64,000 bases of DNA from Maribacter thermophilus (GCF_001020565.1 NZ_LDAS01000001.1:1776985-1840984); one strand, 5' to 3'. Counted from the first letter of the stretch, positions 43,601 to 51,435 are shown. The notes: generated by a model from the sequence alone, not told the origin. A program made the numbers and translations.

Positions 43601-44498
43601 AACAGACAACCCTCTAGGAACATGGAGCCCCAACCCCGAGGGCGCCGGTGCCGGAACCTATACGTACACCGTAACAGGCAATGTTTGTGGTGCCAACTCG
43701 ACCGCTACGGTAACCGTTACCATTTCCAACTTGGATTCGGACGGAGATACTATTTTGGATTGTCAGGAAATGATGGACGGAACCGACCCCTTCGACGACT
43801 GCGATTCCATCGGCGGCACCCCATTGCCCACCAGTGATTGCGATAACGACGATCTAACGGAGGAAGAGGAAGCCCTATTGGGTACCGACCCCACGAATCC
43901 GGATACGGACGGAGATGGTGTAACCGATGGGCAAGAAGTAACAGATAACACCGACCCCATGGATCCTTGCGATTTTATTTTGGAAAGCCAAACCTTGACA
44001 CCTACCCTGGAATGGAACCAAACCGACTGTGATATGGACAACCTGACCAACGAACAGGAAGTAAACAGAGGTACCGACCCCACAAACCCCGATACGGATG
44101 GTGACACCATAAACGATGGCCAAGAAGTAAACGACAACACAGACCCACTTGATCCATGCGATTCTATCGGAGGTACTCCACCAAATGGTGTAACATGTGA
44201 AATATATGTAGAGTCAGACTTGGTAAAATCCGGAGACTCCATGGATGGGAGTTTTAAAATTATCAATATAGAAAAATACCCAAACAACAAAGTTGAAATC
44301 TACAACCGATGGGGTGTAAAGGTATGGGAAACCCAAGGTTACAAAAATGGTATTAATGCATTCAATGGATATTCAAATGGAAGAACCGTTATCATGAAAA
44401 ATAAAGAACTACCAACCGAGGTCTATTTCTATGATATAAGATATGAAGCGGACGGAAAACAGAAATTATTAACTGGATACCTCCATGTAATTCGATAA
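37653..44498 (+). CDS. giant T9SS adhesin with 22 tandem 70-residue repeats
   Basis: This 2281-residue cell-surface protein has a signal peptide (FVMFLIFMTTTSAYTQ) and an N-terminal region of unknown fold to about residue 245. A DUF11/DUF7507-like domain follows (about 250-350, GDTLDYTITIENTGNTTLSN), then a cadherin/Ig-like domain (about 388-478). Next come 22 repeats (481-2026), each with two cysteines and ending in the VVVTEQA-type link. Thrombospondin type 3-like Asp-rich repeats (2027-2180, calcium binding expected) and a T9SS type B sorting domain (VEIYNRWGVKVWE to the end) complete it. The next genes, a PorP/SprF protein 3 bp away and an OmpA-family protein, are its probable anchoring partners. 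A role in adhesion or gliding is inferred. Confidence 0.9.
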   Translation: MTLRQIINLTYRVKEFRLFVMFLIFMTTTSAYTQQTTEWTKVSSTVWESVTNDSSVRVEARVSGGASIDGSEIMGCTSAATYSDPNVFGNLSLEISASSFATGTISFYFFDAVTGDPVYIVEPILHVDKVGTYSILPILGGGSATGNFTSTNGTWTELESNGPIFQSTPTRFNIDDDALLASIGGECEDGINNGTGGGSLRVDKVTQSIEMEVNVTGGLLSLLGLVPAIDEVEFVLTDLIIADPKIEATKTVVENFSDPVSTGDTLDYTITIENTGNTTLSNITLTDTFTDIDSNNLTLISGPTFVSASEGSTEGSLEAGETATYSASFSLTDPVLQVGGVINQVSVLADSPYGTNDVSDLSDDGIDTDGNTENDPTISYFPTTTDDIASVCEEGTIDIDVLSNDDFEGNGPSSGSIFIVSSPSAGSATVDTNGTPTDPIDDYISYTSASGYTGSDSFIYGIRDGKGYTQHATVTITEQKAPNAGTDGAITVCEGETVTEAQLFAQLGTYDSGGTWSSPTEVAGTYTYTVPATAPCTVDDTAEVVVTVQVAPNAGSNGALTICQGETVSDAQLFAQLGGDPDTTGTWSSPTEVAGTYIYTVPATAPCTVDDTAEVIVTVQAKPNAGSDGTLMICKDEKVTEAQLFAQLGTYDSGGTWSPVPNGPGTYTYTVPATAPCTEDATAQVVVTEQAKPNAGSDGTLMICKDEKVTEAQLFAQLGTYDSGGTWSPVPNGPGTYTYPVPATAPCTEDATAQVVVTEQAKPNAGSDGTLTICKDEKVTEAQLFAQLGAHDAGGTWSPVPNGPGTYTYTVPATAPCTEDATAQVVVTEQAKPNAGSDGTLTICKDEKVTEAQLFAQLSAHDAGGTWSPVPDGAGTYTYTVPATAPCTEDATAQVVVTEQAKPNAGSDGTLTICKDEKVTEAQLFAQLGAHDTGGTWSPVPDGAGTYTYTVPATAPCTEDATAQVVVTEQAKPNAGSDGTLTICKDEKVTEAQLFAQLGAHDAGGTWSPVPDGAGTYTYTVPATAPCTEDATAQVVVTEQAKPIAGSDGTLTICEGETVTAAQLFAQLGAHDAGGTWSPVPDGAGTYTYTVPATAPCTEDATAQVVVTEQAKPNAGSDGTLTICKDEKVTEAQLFAQLGAHDAGGTWSPVPDGAGTYTYTVPATAPCTVDATAQVVVTEQAKPNAGSDGTLTICEGETVTEVQLFALLGTYDSGGTWSFPTEVAGTYTYTVPATAPCTVEDTAEIVVTVQETPDAGSNGALTICKDEKVTEAQLFAQLGGDPDTNGTWSPAPDGPGTYTYTVPATAPCTVDDTSTVTVMEQAKANAGTDGTLTICQGETVTAEQLFAQLGGTPDTGGTWSSALAGAGTYTYTVTATAPCTLDATAQVVVTEQAAPNAGSDGTLTICKGETVTETQLFAQLGVHDSGGTWSPALSGAGIYTYTVPATAPCTADATAQIVVTEQAKPNAGSDGTLTICEGETVTEAQLFAQLGTYDSGGTWSPALSGAGTYTYTVSATSPCTGNDTAQIVVTEQKKPNAGSDGTLTICEGETVTETQLFAQLGAHDSGGTWSPALSGAGTYTYTVPATSPCTEDATTQVVVTEQAKPNAGSGGTLTICMGETVTEAQLSAQLGAHDPGGTWSPAPNGPGTYTYTVPATAPCTEDATAQVVVTEQAKPNAGSDGTLTICVGTTVTAAQLFAQLGGTPDTGGTWSPALSGAGTYTYTVSATAPCTGNDTSQVVVTEQEAPNAGTDGSLAICEGETVTATQLFAQLGGMPDTAGTWSPALAGAGTYTYTVSATAPCTEDATAQVVVTEQAAPNAGSNGTLTICEGETVTAAQLFAQLGGTPDTGGTWSPVLAGAGTYTYTAPATAPCTGNDTAQVVVTEQAAPNAGTDGSLTICEGETVTAAQLFAQLGGTPDTGGTWSPALAGAGTYTYTVDGNACEDATAIVTVTEDIQPNAGTDATLSICPNETVTQAQLLTLLGTDNPLGTWSPNPEGAGAGTYTYTVTGNVCGANSTATVTVTISNLDSDGDTILDCQEMMDGTDPFDDCDSIGGTPLPTSDCDNDDLTEEEEALLGTDPTNPDTDGDGVTDGQEVTDNTDPMDPCDFILESQTLTPTLEWNQTDCDMDNLTNEQEVNRGTDPTNPDTDGDTINDGQEVNDNTDPLDPCDSIGGTPPNGVTCEIYVESDLVKSGDSMDGSFKIINIEKYPNNKVEIYNRWGVKVWETQGYKNGINAFNGYSNGRTVIMKNKELPTEVYFYDIRYEADGKQKLLTGYLHVIR
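39093..43730 (+). repeat. 22 tandem ~210-bp coding repeats
   Basis: The period is exactly 210 bp (70 codons) in most units and 213 bp where an extra codon is present (GGDPDT/GGTPDT forms). Units 3-10 (about 39511-41190) are nearly identical at DNA level, while units 11-22 vary more. GC content is clearly higher than in neighbouring genes; the line at 40081-40140 is 67% GC by count. Each unit encodes PNAGSDGTLTIC ... GTWSP ... GTYTYTV ... APC ... VVVTEQA. Confidence 0.95.
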
Positions 44499-44501
44499 GG
44501 G

Positions 44502-45455
44502 ATGAAAAACATCAAAAAAATCGCCTTTTTATTCTTGATCATTGTTCTAGGCTCGCATTACATCGGTTTTTGCCAGCAAGATGCCCAGTACACACAATAC
44601 ATGTACAATACCCTATCGGTAAACCCGGCCTACGCAGGGTCTAGAGGAGTATTGAGTATAGCCGCACTTCATAGATCACAATGGCTTGGCAGAGATGGCG
44701 CACCAAATACCCAAACCCTGAACATTCATGGCCCTACTTCGAATAAAGTTGGTCTGGGCCTATCAATAGTGAATGATGAAATAGGGAACAACACCAATCA
44801 AAACACTTATTTTGATGCCGCTTTTTCCTATACCATAATGACTTCTGAAACAAATAAGCTATCATTTGGTATTAAAGCAGGCGGACACTTGTTAAATATT
44901 GATTTCAATAATCTAAGAAATTACAATGCCAGTACAAGCACTGTCATATCTACAGAACTATATAAAAAATTTGTTCCGAATTTTGGTGCCGGTATCTACT
45001 ACCATACCAATACATTTTATGCAGGACTGTCTGTACCAAATTTTATGAAAACGGAACACTTTGACAGTTCTTCGGGGGGCAACAACAATATTATTTCCGT
45101 AGATGAAATGACTTGGTACCTAATATCCGGATATGTTTTTAACATGTCTCCTTCCTTAAAATTTAAACCGGCCTTTTTATTAAAAGCCACACCAGGAGCC
45201 CCGTTACAGGCCGACGTTTCCGCTAACTTTTTACTGAACGACAGATTTACAATGGGGGCGGCCTACAGATGGGACGCTGCCTTAAGTGCTCTTTTCGGTT
45301 TTCAAATCAGCAAGCAATTAATGTTAGGCCTTGCCTATGATAGTGAAATTTCAGAATTAGGAGGTACCAAGTTTAACAATGGTTCTTTTGAAATATTTCT
45401 TAGATACGAGTTTCTTAAAAATACCAAAATTGACCTAACCCCCAGATTCTTTTAA
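44502..45455 (+). CDS. PorP/SprF-family outer membrane protein (T9SS-associated)
   Basis: This 317-residue beta-barrel protein of the PorP/SprF family has a signal peptide (IAFLFLIIVLGSHYIGFCQ). The family start QDAQYTQYMYNTLSVNPAYAGSRG is clear, followed by alternating barrel strands to a terminal phenylalanine (LTPRFF). SprF-type proteins are needed for export or attachment of a partner adhesin bearing a type B sorting domain, and this gene directly follows such an adhesin by 3 bp. It is therefore probably specific for the 2281-residue protein. The OmpA-family gene follows 10 bp later in the same operon. Confidence 0.93.
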   Translation: MKNIKKIAFLFLIIVLGSHYIGFCQQDAQYTQYMYNTLSVNPAYAGSRGVLSIAALHRSQWLGRDGAPNTQTLNIHGPTSNKVGLGLSIVNDEIGNNTNQNTYFDAAFSYTIMTSETNKLSFGIKAGGHLLNIDFNNLRNYNASTSTVISTELYKKFVPNFGAGIYYHTNTFYAGLSVPNFMKTEHFDSSSGGNNNIISVDEMTWYLISGYVFNMSPSLKFKPAFLLKATPGAPLQADVSANFLLNDRFTMGAAYRWDAALSALFGFQISKQLMLGLAYDSEISELGGTKFNNGSFEIFLRYEFLKNTKIDLTPRFF

Positions 45456-45465
45456 ACGAACAAAA

Positions 45466-47379
45466 ATGAGATTCAATTTATCGTACATACTTTGTTTGCT
45501 ATTTCTTATCCCTAGGGTAGGCTTCACCCAGGATAGGAAAAATAAGTTGACCGAAGATAATTTTGAGCATTATGGATATATGGTGGATATGTCCACTTAT
45601 GAAGAACTCACAAAAAAAGGATTGTCAGATGAGGAAATATGTAAAAACCTAGGCAACGCGGCCTACCTAAAAGCTGAATACCAAGAGGCGACCTATTGGT
45701 ATGCCAAACTTTTTGAACTAAAGAATACTTTTATTGAAACAGATTATCTGTACAGATATGCACAGGCCTTAAAATCTACTAAAGATTATGAGGGCTCTAT
45801 ACGTTGGATGAAAAAGTTCAGAAAGAAAAAAGAGAACGATATAAGAGCTCAAAAACATAATAAGGATGTAGAGTACTTTATGGGGTTAATGGCCCCTTCG
45901 GATGAATATACCGTCGAAAACTTAACCTTTGTCAATTCTAAAGAATCGGATTTCGCACCTTCTTTTTACAATAATGGTCTCGTCTTTTCTACAGCAAGAG
46001 ATTTAGAGACAACATCGAGGACCGCTACCCCATACTTAAATCTTTATACCGCTTCCAATTTTACGCTAAGGGAAAACAATACCCCATCACCTTTTTCAGA
46101 AGAGCTTAAATCGTTGGCCAATGAATCTTCCACAAGCTTTTCTAAAGATGGAAAAACCATCTATTTTACAAGAAACAACTATAAAAAAGGTTCTTTTGGC
46201 AGAGATAAAAAAGGAATAAGCAGATTAAAAATATACCGTGCAACCCTTAATGATGGCATATGGGGAAATATTGAAGACTTACCTTTTAACAGCGATAAAT
46301 ACTCAGTGGCCCACCCGGCTTTGAACAGTGATGGGACCAAATTGTATTTTTCATCCGATATGCCCGGCACTTTGGGAGCATCGGACATTTTTGTAGTAAA
46401 CATCAATGCCGACGGTAGCTTTGGACAACCCGAAAACATGGGCCCCGAGATCAACACCGAAAGCAAAGAAACTTTTCCTTTTGTCTCAGATTCGGGAATT
46501 TTATATTTTGCTTCTGACGGGCATCCGGGTTTGGGCGGACTTGACCTTTTTTCCTTCGATTTAAAAAAGAAAGACTCCGTAAAAAATCTTGGAAACCCCA
46601 TAAACAGTCCCAATGATGACTTTTCATTAATTTTTGACGAAAAAACAAACTCCGGCCTCTTTGCCTCCAATCGTGCCGGAGGGGTTGGAAACGATGATAT
46701 TTATTACCTAAAGACGATTGACTGCACCGTTAACATAACCGGTATTGCGGTCGATAAAGATTCTAACGAAGTTCTGCCCAATACACATATTTCTGTATTG
46801 GATGCCTCAGAGAGTAGCATAGGTGAAACCTATACTAATGAAGTAGGCGCTTTTAAAATTGAGGTTCCCTGTCAAGAAAACGGGTACAATATTGTAGGTA
46901 ATCGGGATGGATACGAAGAAAGTCTTCTCCCCCTGCCCCACTCAGAAGACAATAAAGAACTAAGTAATGTGCGGTTAGAAATGGAAGAGACGAGTAAAGT
47001 TGCCGTGGTAGGTGCCGATTTGGTCAAAGTGTTAAAACTGCCCCCCATATACTTTGATTTGAACAGTTCATATCTACGTAAGGATGCCTTTGAAAATTTG
47101 GACAAGGTAGTTGCATACATGCAAAAAAGACCTGAGGTTAAAATTGAAGTTGGCTCCCATACAGATAGTCGTGAAGAAGACAACTACAACCTATGGCTAT
47201 CGAACCGTAGGGCACAAAGAACGGTAGATTACATTATTTCCAAAGGTATAGACAGTAGTCGTGTTACCGGTAAAGGTTATGGAGAAACACAACTTATAAA
47301 CAGATGTGCCAACGGCGTAAAGTGCTCAGATAAAGAACACCAATTAAATAGACGTTCAGAATTTATAATTAAAGAATAA
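45466..47379 (+). CDS. OmpA-family protein with PD40 and carboxypeptidase-like domains
   Basis: This 637-residue envelope protein has a signal peptide (YILCLLFLIPRVGFTQ) and TPR-like helices (about 50-125, EYQEATYWYAKLF). PD40/WD40-like propeller blades follow (about 150-410, with GTKLYFSSDMPGTLGASDIFV and GILYFASDGHPGLGGLDLF). A carboxypeptidase regulatory-like domain (about 418-500) and a C-terminal OmpA peptidoglycan-binding domain (about 525-637, GSHTDSREEDNYNLWLSNRR and NRRSEF) complete it. The same architecture accompanies PorP/SprF genes in many flavobacteria and resembles the PorE role of tying the T9SS to peptidoglycan. Here it completes an adhesin-PorP-OmpA operon. Confidence 0.92.
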   Translation: MRFNLSYILCLLFLIPRVGFTQDRKNKLTEDNFEHYGYMVDMSTYEELTKKGLSDEEICKNLGNAAYLKAEYQEATYWYAKLFELKNTFIETDYLYRYAQALKSTKDYEGSIRWMKKFRKKKENDIRAQKHNKDVEYFMGLMAPSDEYTVENLTFVNSKESDFAPSFYNNGLVFSTARDLETTSRTATPYLNLYTASNFTLRENNTPSPFSEELKSLANESSTSFSKDGKTIYFTRNNYKKGSFGRDKKGISRLKIYRATLNDGIWGNIEDLPFNSDKYSVAHPALNSDGTKLYFSSDMPGTLGASDIFVVNINADGSFGQPENMGPEINTESKETFPFVSDSGILYFASDGHPGLGGLDLFSFDLKKKDSVKNLGNPINSPNDDFSLIFDEKTNSGLFASNRAGGVGNDDIYYLKTIDCTVNITGIAVDKDSNEVLPNTHISVLDASESSIGETYTNEVGAFKIEVPCQENGYNIVGNRDGYEESLLPLPHSEDNKELSNVRLEMEETSKVAVVGADLVKVLKLPPIYFDLNSSYLRKDAFENLDKVVAYMQKRPEVKIEVGSHTDSREEDNYNLWLSNRRAQRTVDYIISKGIDSSRVTGKGYGETQLINRCANGVKCSDKEHQLNRRSEFIIKE

Positions 47380-47392
47380 CAACGCTTTTTTT

Positions 47393-47412
47393 AACCTAAA
47401 AAGTAGGTTTTT
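47393..47412 (+). terminator. weak terminator hairpin after the OmpA-family gene
   Basis: A 6-bp stem, AACCTA / TAGGTT, with loop AAAAG and a T-run. It sits 14 bp after the stop, before the heme A synthase promoter. The stem is short, so termination may be partial. Confidence 0.45.
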
Positions 47413-47460
47413 CAGAAGAATTTTAAATCATAAGTATTTTCTTATATTTTAAAAGAATGG

Positions 47461-47468
47461 TAATTTTG
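47461..47468 (+). promoter_or_regulatory. TAnnTTTG promoter element before the heme A synthase gene
   Basis: TAATTTTG lies 16 bp before the ATG at 47484. An in-frame ATG at 47457 lies upstream of it, so the later ATG is favoured. Confidence 0.45.
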
Positions 47469-47483
47469 TGTAAACACTTTACC

Positions 47484-48518
47484 ATGACCAAATTCTTCCG
47501 AAAACTCGCTAAAATATCACTTATACTGGTATATTTAGTTATTCTAGCAGGGGCTGTAGTGCGTATGACCGGTAGCGGAATGGGCTGCCCCGATTGGCCC
47601 AAATGCTTTGGATATTATATACCACCTACCGAACCTTCAGAATTACAATGGGAACCCAATAGAGAATTTAAAAAAGGCCAAGTAATTATTGTCAACGAGA
47701 CCTTACAGGTAGCCAAAAAAGATTTTCGTACCTCTTTGGAATATAACAAGGGAAACTGGGAGACCTATACAAAACATGACTACGCCATTTTTAACCCATG
47801 GCATACGTGGGTAGAATATGTAAACCGCTTATGTGGTGCACTGGCAGGTTTGGCCACACTCGCCCTCGCCATAGCATCTTTTAAATTTTGGAAAACCAAA
47901 AAACGGATTACCATACTCTCTTGGCTGGTAGTTTTTTCTATGGGGTTTCAGGCATGGCTAGGGGCCACAGTAGTATATTCAGTACTGGAACCGGTTAAAA
48001 TTACCGTTCATATGATAATGGCACTGTTTATTGTTGCCCTGCTACTTTATATAATATATATGGCCAACAACGAGGACAAGCGGATTATATATGATAAAAA
48101 GACATTGATCATGGCCATTGTTGCCCTATGTTTCACCCTTGTACAAATCGCAATGGGTGCCCAGGTACGGCAATTTGTGGACCATCAAATAGACTTGTTC
48201 GGAGAAACTTCAAAAAGTATGTGGCTAGAAAATCCCTCGATTATATTTTATGCCCATCGCTCCTTTTCCATCTTGGTAGTTTTGATCAATTGCCTATTGG
48301 CCTACCGCATCTATAAGTTAAAACTGGGGCACTTTAAAATGTATTGGATTCTTTTTATTCTCATTGTAGAGGTGTTCTCCGGAATTTCTATGTATTACCT
48401 TAATTTCCCCTTTACGAGCCAGCCTTTACATTTGGTTCTGGCCTCCATTTTGTTCGGTGTACAGTTCTATTTGGTATTAGATGCCTTAAAGCCTAAAATA
48501 AGTCCTAAAACTTTGTAA
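47484..48518 (+). CDS. ctaA: heme A synthase, COX15/CtaA family
   Basis: This integral membrane enzyme oxidises heme O to heme A for cytochrome c oxidase. The product has 344 residues from ATG 47484 and about eight helices. Family motifs: VVRMTGSGMGCPDWPKCFG at the first loop, HTWVEYVNRLCGALAG (His for heme), MIMALFIV, LVQIAMGAQVRQFVDH, YAHRSFSILVV and PLHLVLASILFGVQF. Histidines of both four-helix halves are present. The large first loop (residues about 45-110) is usual in Bacteroidota forms. Cytochrome oxidase genes and ctaB are not in the window. It is transcribed apart from the adhesin operon upstream. Confidence 0.93.
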   Translation: MTKFFRKLAKISLILVYLVILAGAVVRMTGSGMGCPDWPKCFGYYIPPTEPSELQWEPNREFKKGQVIIVNETLQVAKKDFRTSLEYNKGNWETYTKHDYAIFNPWHTWVEYVNRLCGALAGLATLALAIASFKFWKTKKRITILSWLVVFSMGFQAWLGATVVYSVLEPVKITVHMIMALFIVALLLYIIYMANNEDKRIIYDKKTLIMAIVALCFTLVQIAMGAQVRQFVDHQIDLFGETSKSMWLENPSIIFYAHRSFSILVVLINCLLAYRIYKLKLGHFKMYWILFILIVEVFSGISMYYLNFPFTSQPLHLVLASILFGVQFYLVLDALKPKISPKTL

Positions 48519-48523
48519 CTTTG
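48516..48523 (+). promoter_or_regulatory. TAnnTTTG promoter element before the pRiA4b ORF-3-like gene
   Basis: TAACTTTG overlaps the stop codon of the heme A synthase gene and lies 22 bp before the ATG at 48545. Confidence 0.45.
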
Positions 48524-48544
48524 CCTTCCCGCAAAAAATAAGGC

Positions 48545-49042
48545 ATGGTCTATAAAATAAGGATAATACTGGACGCTGAAGAAGACATCTTCAGAGACTT
48601 GGAAATAGAGGCTCATAACTCGTTAGAAGAATTTCATAATGCCATTACACAGGCTTTTGGTTTTCTTGGAAACGAAATGGCTTCTTTCTACACCTGTGAT
48701 GAAGAATGGAAACAAGATGAGGAGATAGCTCTTTTTGACATGAGCGAAACCGGTTCTGATGTACGATTGATGAACGAAACATTCTTAGAAGATGTACTAA
48801 CGGAGAATTCGCCAAAGCTTATCTATGTCTATGATTTTCTGAATATGTGGACCTTTTTCGTAGAATTGGCCGATATTGTAGAAAAAGAAGATGGTAGAGC
48901 CTACCCCAACGTATTGTTCAGTTTTGGGGAGCTTCCAGAGTCACCTCCAGAAAGAAAGTTCGAATCCGAAAACAGCGCCTTCGATTTTGATGATACTTTT
49001 GAGAATTATGACGATTTAGATTTCGATGAGAATTGGAATTAA
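48545..49042 (+). CDS. pRiA4b ORF-3-like protein
   Basis: This 165-residue acidic cytoplasmic protein belongs to the family named after plasmid pRiA4b ORF-3 (also called IS1096 passenger/TnpR-like, though no recombinase activity is shown). The fold start YKIRIILDAEEDIFRDLEIE and HNAITQAFGF are seen, followed by EMASFYTCDEEWKQDEEI and KLIYVYDFLNMWTFFVEL. An Asp/Phe-rich acidic tail follows. The function is unknown. It is a chromosomal housekeeping-like gene here and no mobile element surrounds it, so the name does not imply mobility. It is followed 48 bp later by the NdpA-like gene. Confidence 0.8.
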   Translation: MVYKIRIILDAEEDIFRDLEIEAHNSLEEFHNAITQAFGFLGNEMASFYTCDEEWKQDEEIALFDMSETGSDVRLMNETFLEDVLTENSPKLIYVYDFLNMWTFFVELADIVEKEDGRAYPNVLFSFGELPESPPERKFESENSAFDFDDTFENYDDLDFDENWN

Positions 49043-49090
49043 TTTTCGTTTGAAAAAAACAAAACCCTTTTTAACTCCTGATATATACCC

Positions 49091-50149
49091 ATGATAAATT
49101 TATATGCAACCCAAATTGAACATATTTCCATTCATAGAGTAGGAAACAAAAACAAAGGTGAAAGCGTGTTTTTATCCGCGGAGCCTTTTTCGTTAAACGA
49201 CGAGACCACAGGGTTATTAAAAGAGTATTTCTTTAAGCCTTTTAGAGAAAAAGAAGAAAACTATTATAAACTGTCGCATGAGGTAGATGTAGAATTCAAC
49301 GAAATATACAAGGTTGCCATTGAGATGTTCTCCGATGCATCAAACACGCACTTGTCCTCAAAAAAAATAGCAACCCATTTATTTGAACAATCTAACCATC
49401 CACATATTAAAAGTGGTGAAGTGTACGTCACTTATTTGTCTAACGTGCTATTGGATAATGAAAAGGTAGAGGCCATTGGTATTTTTAAAAGTGAGCTAAA
49501 ACACGATTTTCTTCAGTTTCAAGAAAATGAATCTAACTTGGACATTATTGTCCAGCAAGGGATCAACATTAACAAACTGGACAAAGGATGTCTTATTTTT
49601 AATGTCAACCAAGAAGAAGGGTACAAAGTACTTTCTGTAGATAGTAATAAGTATGACACCAAATACTGGTTAGACCATTTTCTTGGTGCCGTACCTTTGT
49701 CAGATGATAACTTTAAGACAAAAAACTACTTGAAGTTTTGTCAGAATTTTGCAAAAGACGTGGTTTTACCGGCCGAGGACAAACAACAAGAAGTATTGTT
49801 CATGAACCGTGCGGTGAACCATTTTGCAAAAAACGATTCTTTTGAAGAAAGCAATTTCTTGAACGAGGTAATGGACAATCCGGAGCTTATACCCGAATTT
49901 AAACATTACAAGGTAGAAAAAGGGCCTAAATATAGTATCGAGGATGTTTCTAACTTTGATATTGCCAATAAGGCTGTATCGGATGTCAGAAAAAAAATCA
50001 AGAATGTTATAAACCTCGACACCAATATCCAGATAAAATTGGATTTTATAAATCCTGAATCGGCCGAAAAATTTGTTGAAAAAGGGTGGGACGAAGAACG
50101 CCAAATGTACTATTACCTAGTATATTTTAATAAAGAACAGAAAAGCTAG
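49091..50149 (+). CDS. nucleoid-associated protein, NdpA/YejK-like
   Basis: This 352-residue protein of the 37-kDa nucleoid-associated (YejK/NdpA) family is expected to bind DNA in the nucleoid. Visible features: IEHISIHRVGNKNKGESVFLS at the start, VYVTYLSNVLLDNEKVEAIGIFKSE in the middle, and QQGININKLDKGCLIFN, all matching the family layout. The C-terminal part (DVRKKIKNVINLDTNIQIKLDF) is complete. The gene converges on the 50146-51225 gene with a 4-bp overlap. Whether it regulates genes here is unknown. Confidence 0.85.
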   Translation: MINLYATQIEHISIHRVGNKNKGESVFLSAEPFSLNDETTGLLKEYFFKPFREKEENYYKLSHEVDVEFNEIYKVAIEMFSDASNTHLSSKKIATHLFEQSNHPHIKSGEVYVTYLSNVLLDNEKVEAIGIFKSELKHDFLQFQENESNLDIIVQQGININKLDKGCLIFNVNQEEGYKVLSVDSNKYDTKYWLDHFLGAVPLSDDNFKTKNYLKFCQNFAKDVVLPAEDKQQEVLFMNRAVNHFAKNDSFEESNFLNEVMDNPELIPEFKHYKVEKGPKYSIEDVSNFDIANKAVSDVRKKIKNVINLDTNIQIKLDFINPESAEKFVEKGWDEERQMYYYLVYFNKEQKS

Positions 50150-51225
50150 ACCTTAATTCTGTTCTCTATAATCTGTCTCATACTTACATCCTCGTAATTA
50201 CGACGCACAAAATCAAGGGCCAGATCCAAGACTTCTCCCATGGTCTTGCATTTGTTAAAATTGAGATCGGACGTTAGCTCCGCTATTTCCTCTTTTAACA
50301 TATCTATGTTCTCATCTGTGGAGATATGGTCTTTCTTACAAATGGCCCTTAACTTTTTGATCCTATTGCCCGAACTCAGAATTCTTTTGGCGACCATAGA
50401 CCTTTCTTCCAATTTATACTGATCTATAGAATCCTTCAAAAGTTTGTCCCTTACCAACTCTACCATTTTATAGTTCTCTTTAAAAAATTGGGGACGATAC
50501 ACTTTTAGTTTTCCTTCAAAACATTGTTGATCAAAATCTATGGCCCGTATTTTATAGTTTACATGATCAAAATCATGAGTTGCCACTACTACATAATTAT
50601 ACGACCTCATATCTCCCAAGAGCCTGATCATACAACGCTCGTTGAATTTTACGAACTCTTTTGCCAATAGGGCCTTCTCTCTCTCGGAACAGGAAGGAAG
50701 ATTATTTTTTATAAACTCATCACCAGGTATACCCGCAATATGTTCTTCTATCAATGTATCCTTATACACCAAAAAACTAAGGTTATAGGGAGACAACATA
50801 TGCTCCAACTCTAGTCCGTAAATGCGCGATGCATCGGTTTTTTTTATGTAAAAGTTGGTGAAATTATCATTTAGAATATTCCTTACCTTAATTCTAAAGG
50901 GTTTCGAATTTCCGAAGGTGCAAAAATCGACAGAATCCACATTCAGATATTGGTGAATGCTTTCATTACCATCAGAAAGTAAAATAGAATACACTTTTTT
51001 TAAACTTTCGTCTATTTCCTTTCTTTCAAATTCGGAATAGAACACGCGTATCCACAAAGTGTCCTCATCATTCTTATCGTACACTGCCACAGACCCCGAA
51101 AAACGAAGTAAGTCGTCATAAAATATGGGTATCTCAATTTTTCGATTGTAATACTCCAGATACTCGTCCAGTTCTTTACTGACCGGATATGCCGGTTTTT
51201 TCTTTGACATTAATCGTTCTTCCAT
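50146..51225 (-). CDS. unrecognised protein with kinase-fold-like catalytic motifs
   Basis: I do not recognise a named family for this 359-residue cytoplasmic protein. It has no signal or membrane segment. Its middle part has a layout reminiscent of APH/HipA-like kinases: K128-K129 in FYIKKTDA (possible ATP lysine) and E139/E141 in the next helix. A hinge-like TLIEEHIAGIPGDEF (157-171), a catalytic-loop-like GDMRSYN (G204, D205, N210) and AIDFDQ with D230 and D232 (possible metal ligands) follow. The C-terminal third is helical. An ATG at 51210 is an alternative start. It converges with the NdpA-like gene. Kinase activity is inferred from motif order only and the substrate is unknown. Confidence 0.6.
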   Translation of the reverse strand: MEERLMSKKKPAYPVSKELDEYLEYYNRKIEIPIFYDDLLRFSGSVAVYDKNDEDTLWIRVFYSEFERKEIDESLKKVYSILLSDGNESIHQYLNVDSVDFCTFGNSKPFRIKVRNILNDNFTNFYIKKTDASRIYGLELEHMLSPYNLSFLVYKDTLIEEHIAGIPGDEFIKNNLPSCSEREKALLAKEFVKFNERCMIRLLGDMRSYNYVVVATHDFDHVNYKIRAIDFDQQCFEGKLKVYRPQFFKENYKMVELVRDKLLKDSIDQYKLEERSMVAKRILSSGNRIKKLRAICKKDHISTDENIDMLKEEIAELTSDLNFNKCKTMGEVLDLALDFVRRNYEDVSMRQIIENRIKV

Positions 51226-51435
51226 ACTGGGATTTCTTTGTATAAAGATACAATAAAGAGATTGTAAGTTAAAAGTGCAGATAATCGATCTAGCTGTACA
51301 TTCTTAAAGGTTTCATAAAAGTTGTCAACATATATATTGATTAATACCACAGCTAACACCCCATTGGCAACAATTCATTGGTAGGCCTAATAAATTGTGG
51401 TTTTTTAGGGGCGAAATTTACCTTTAATAGAACGA

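Noticed and set aside
48545-49042. Possible mobile-element gene, from the IS1096/pRiA4b family name
   Set aside because: No inverted repeats, transposase or integrase are nearby. The family is common on flavobacterial chromosomes.
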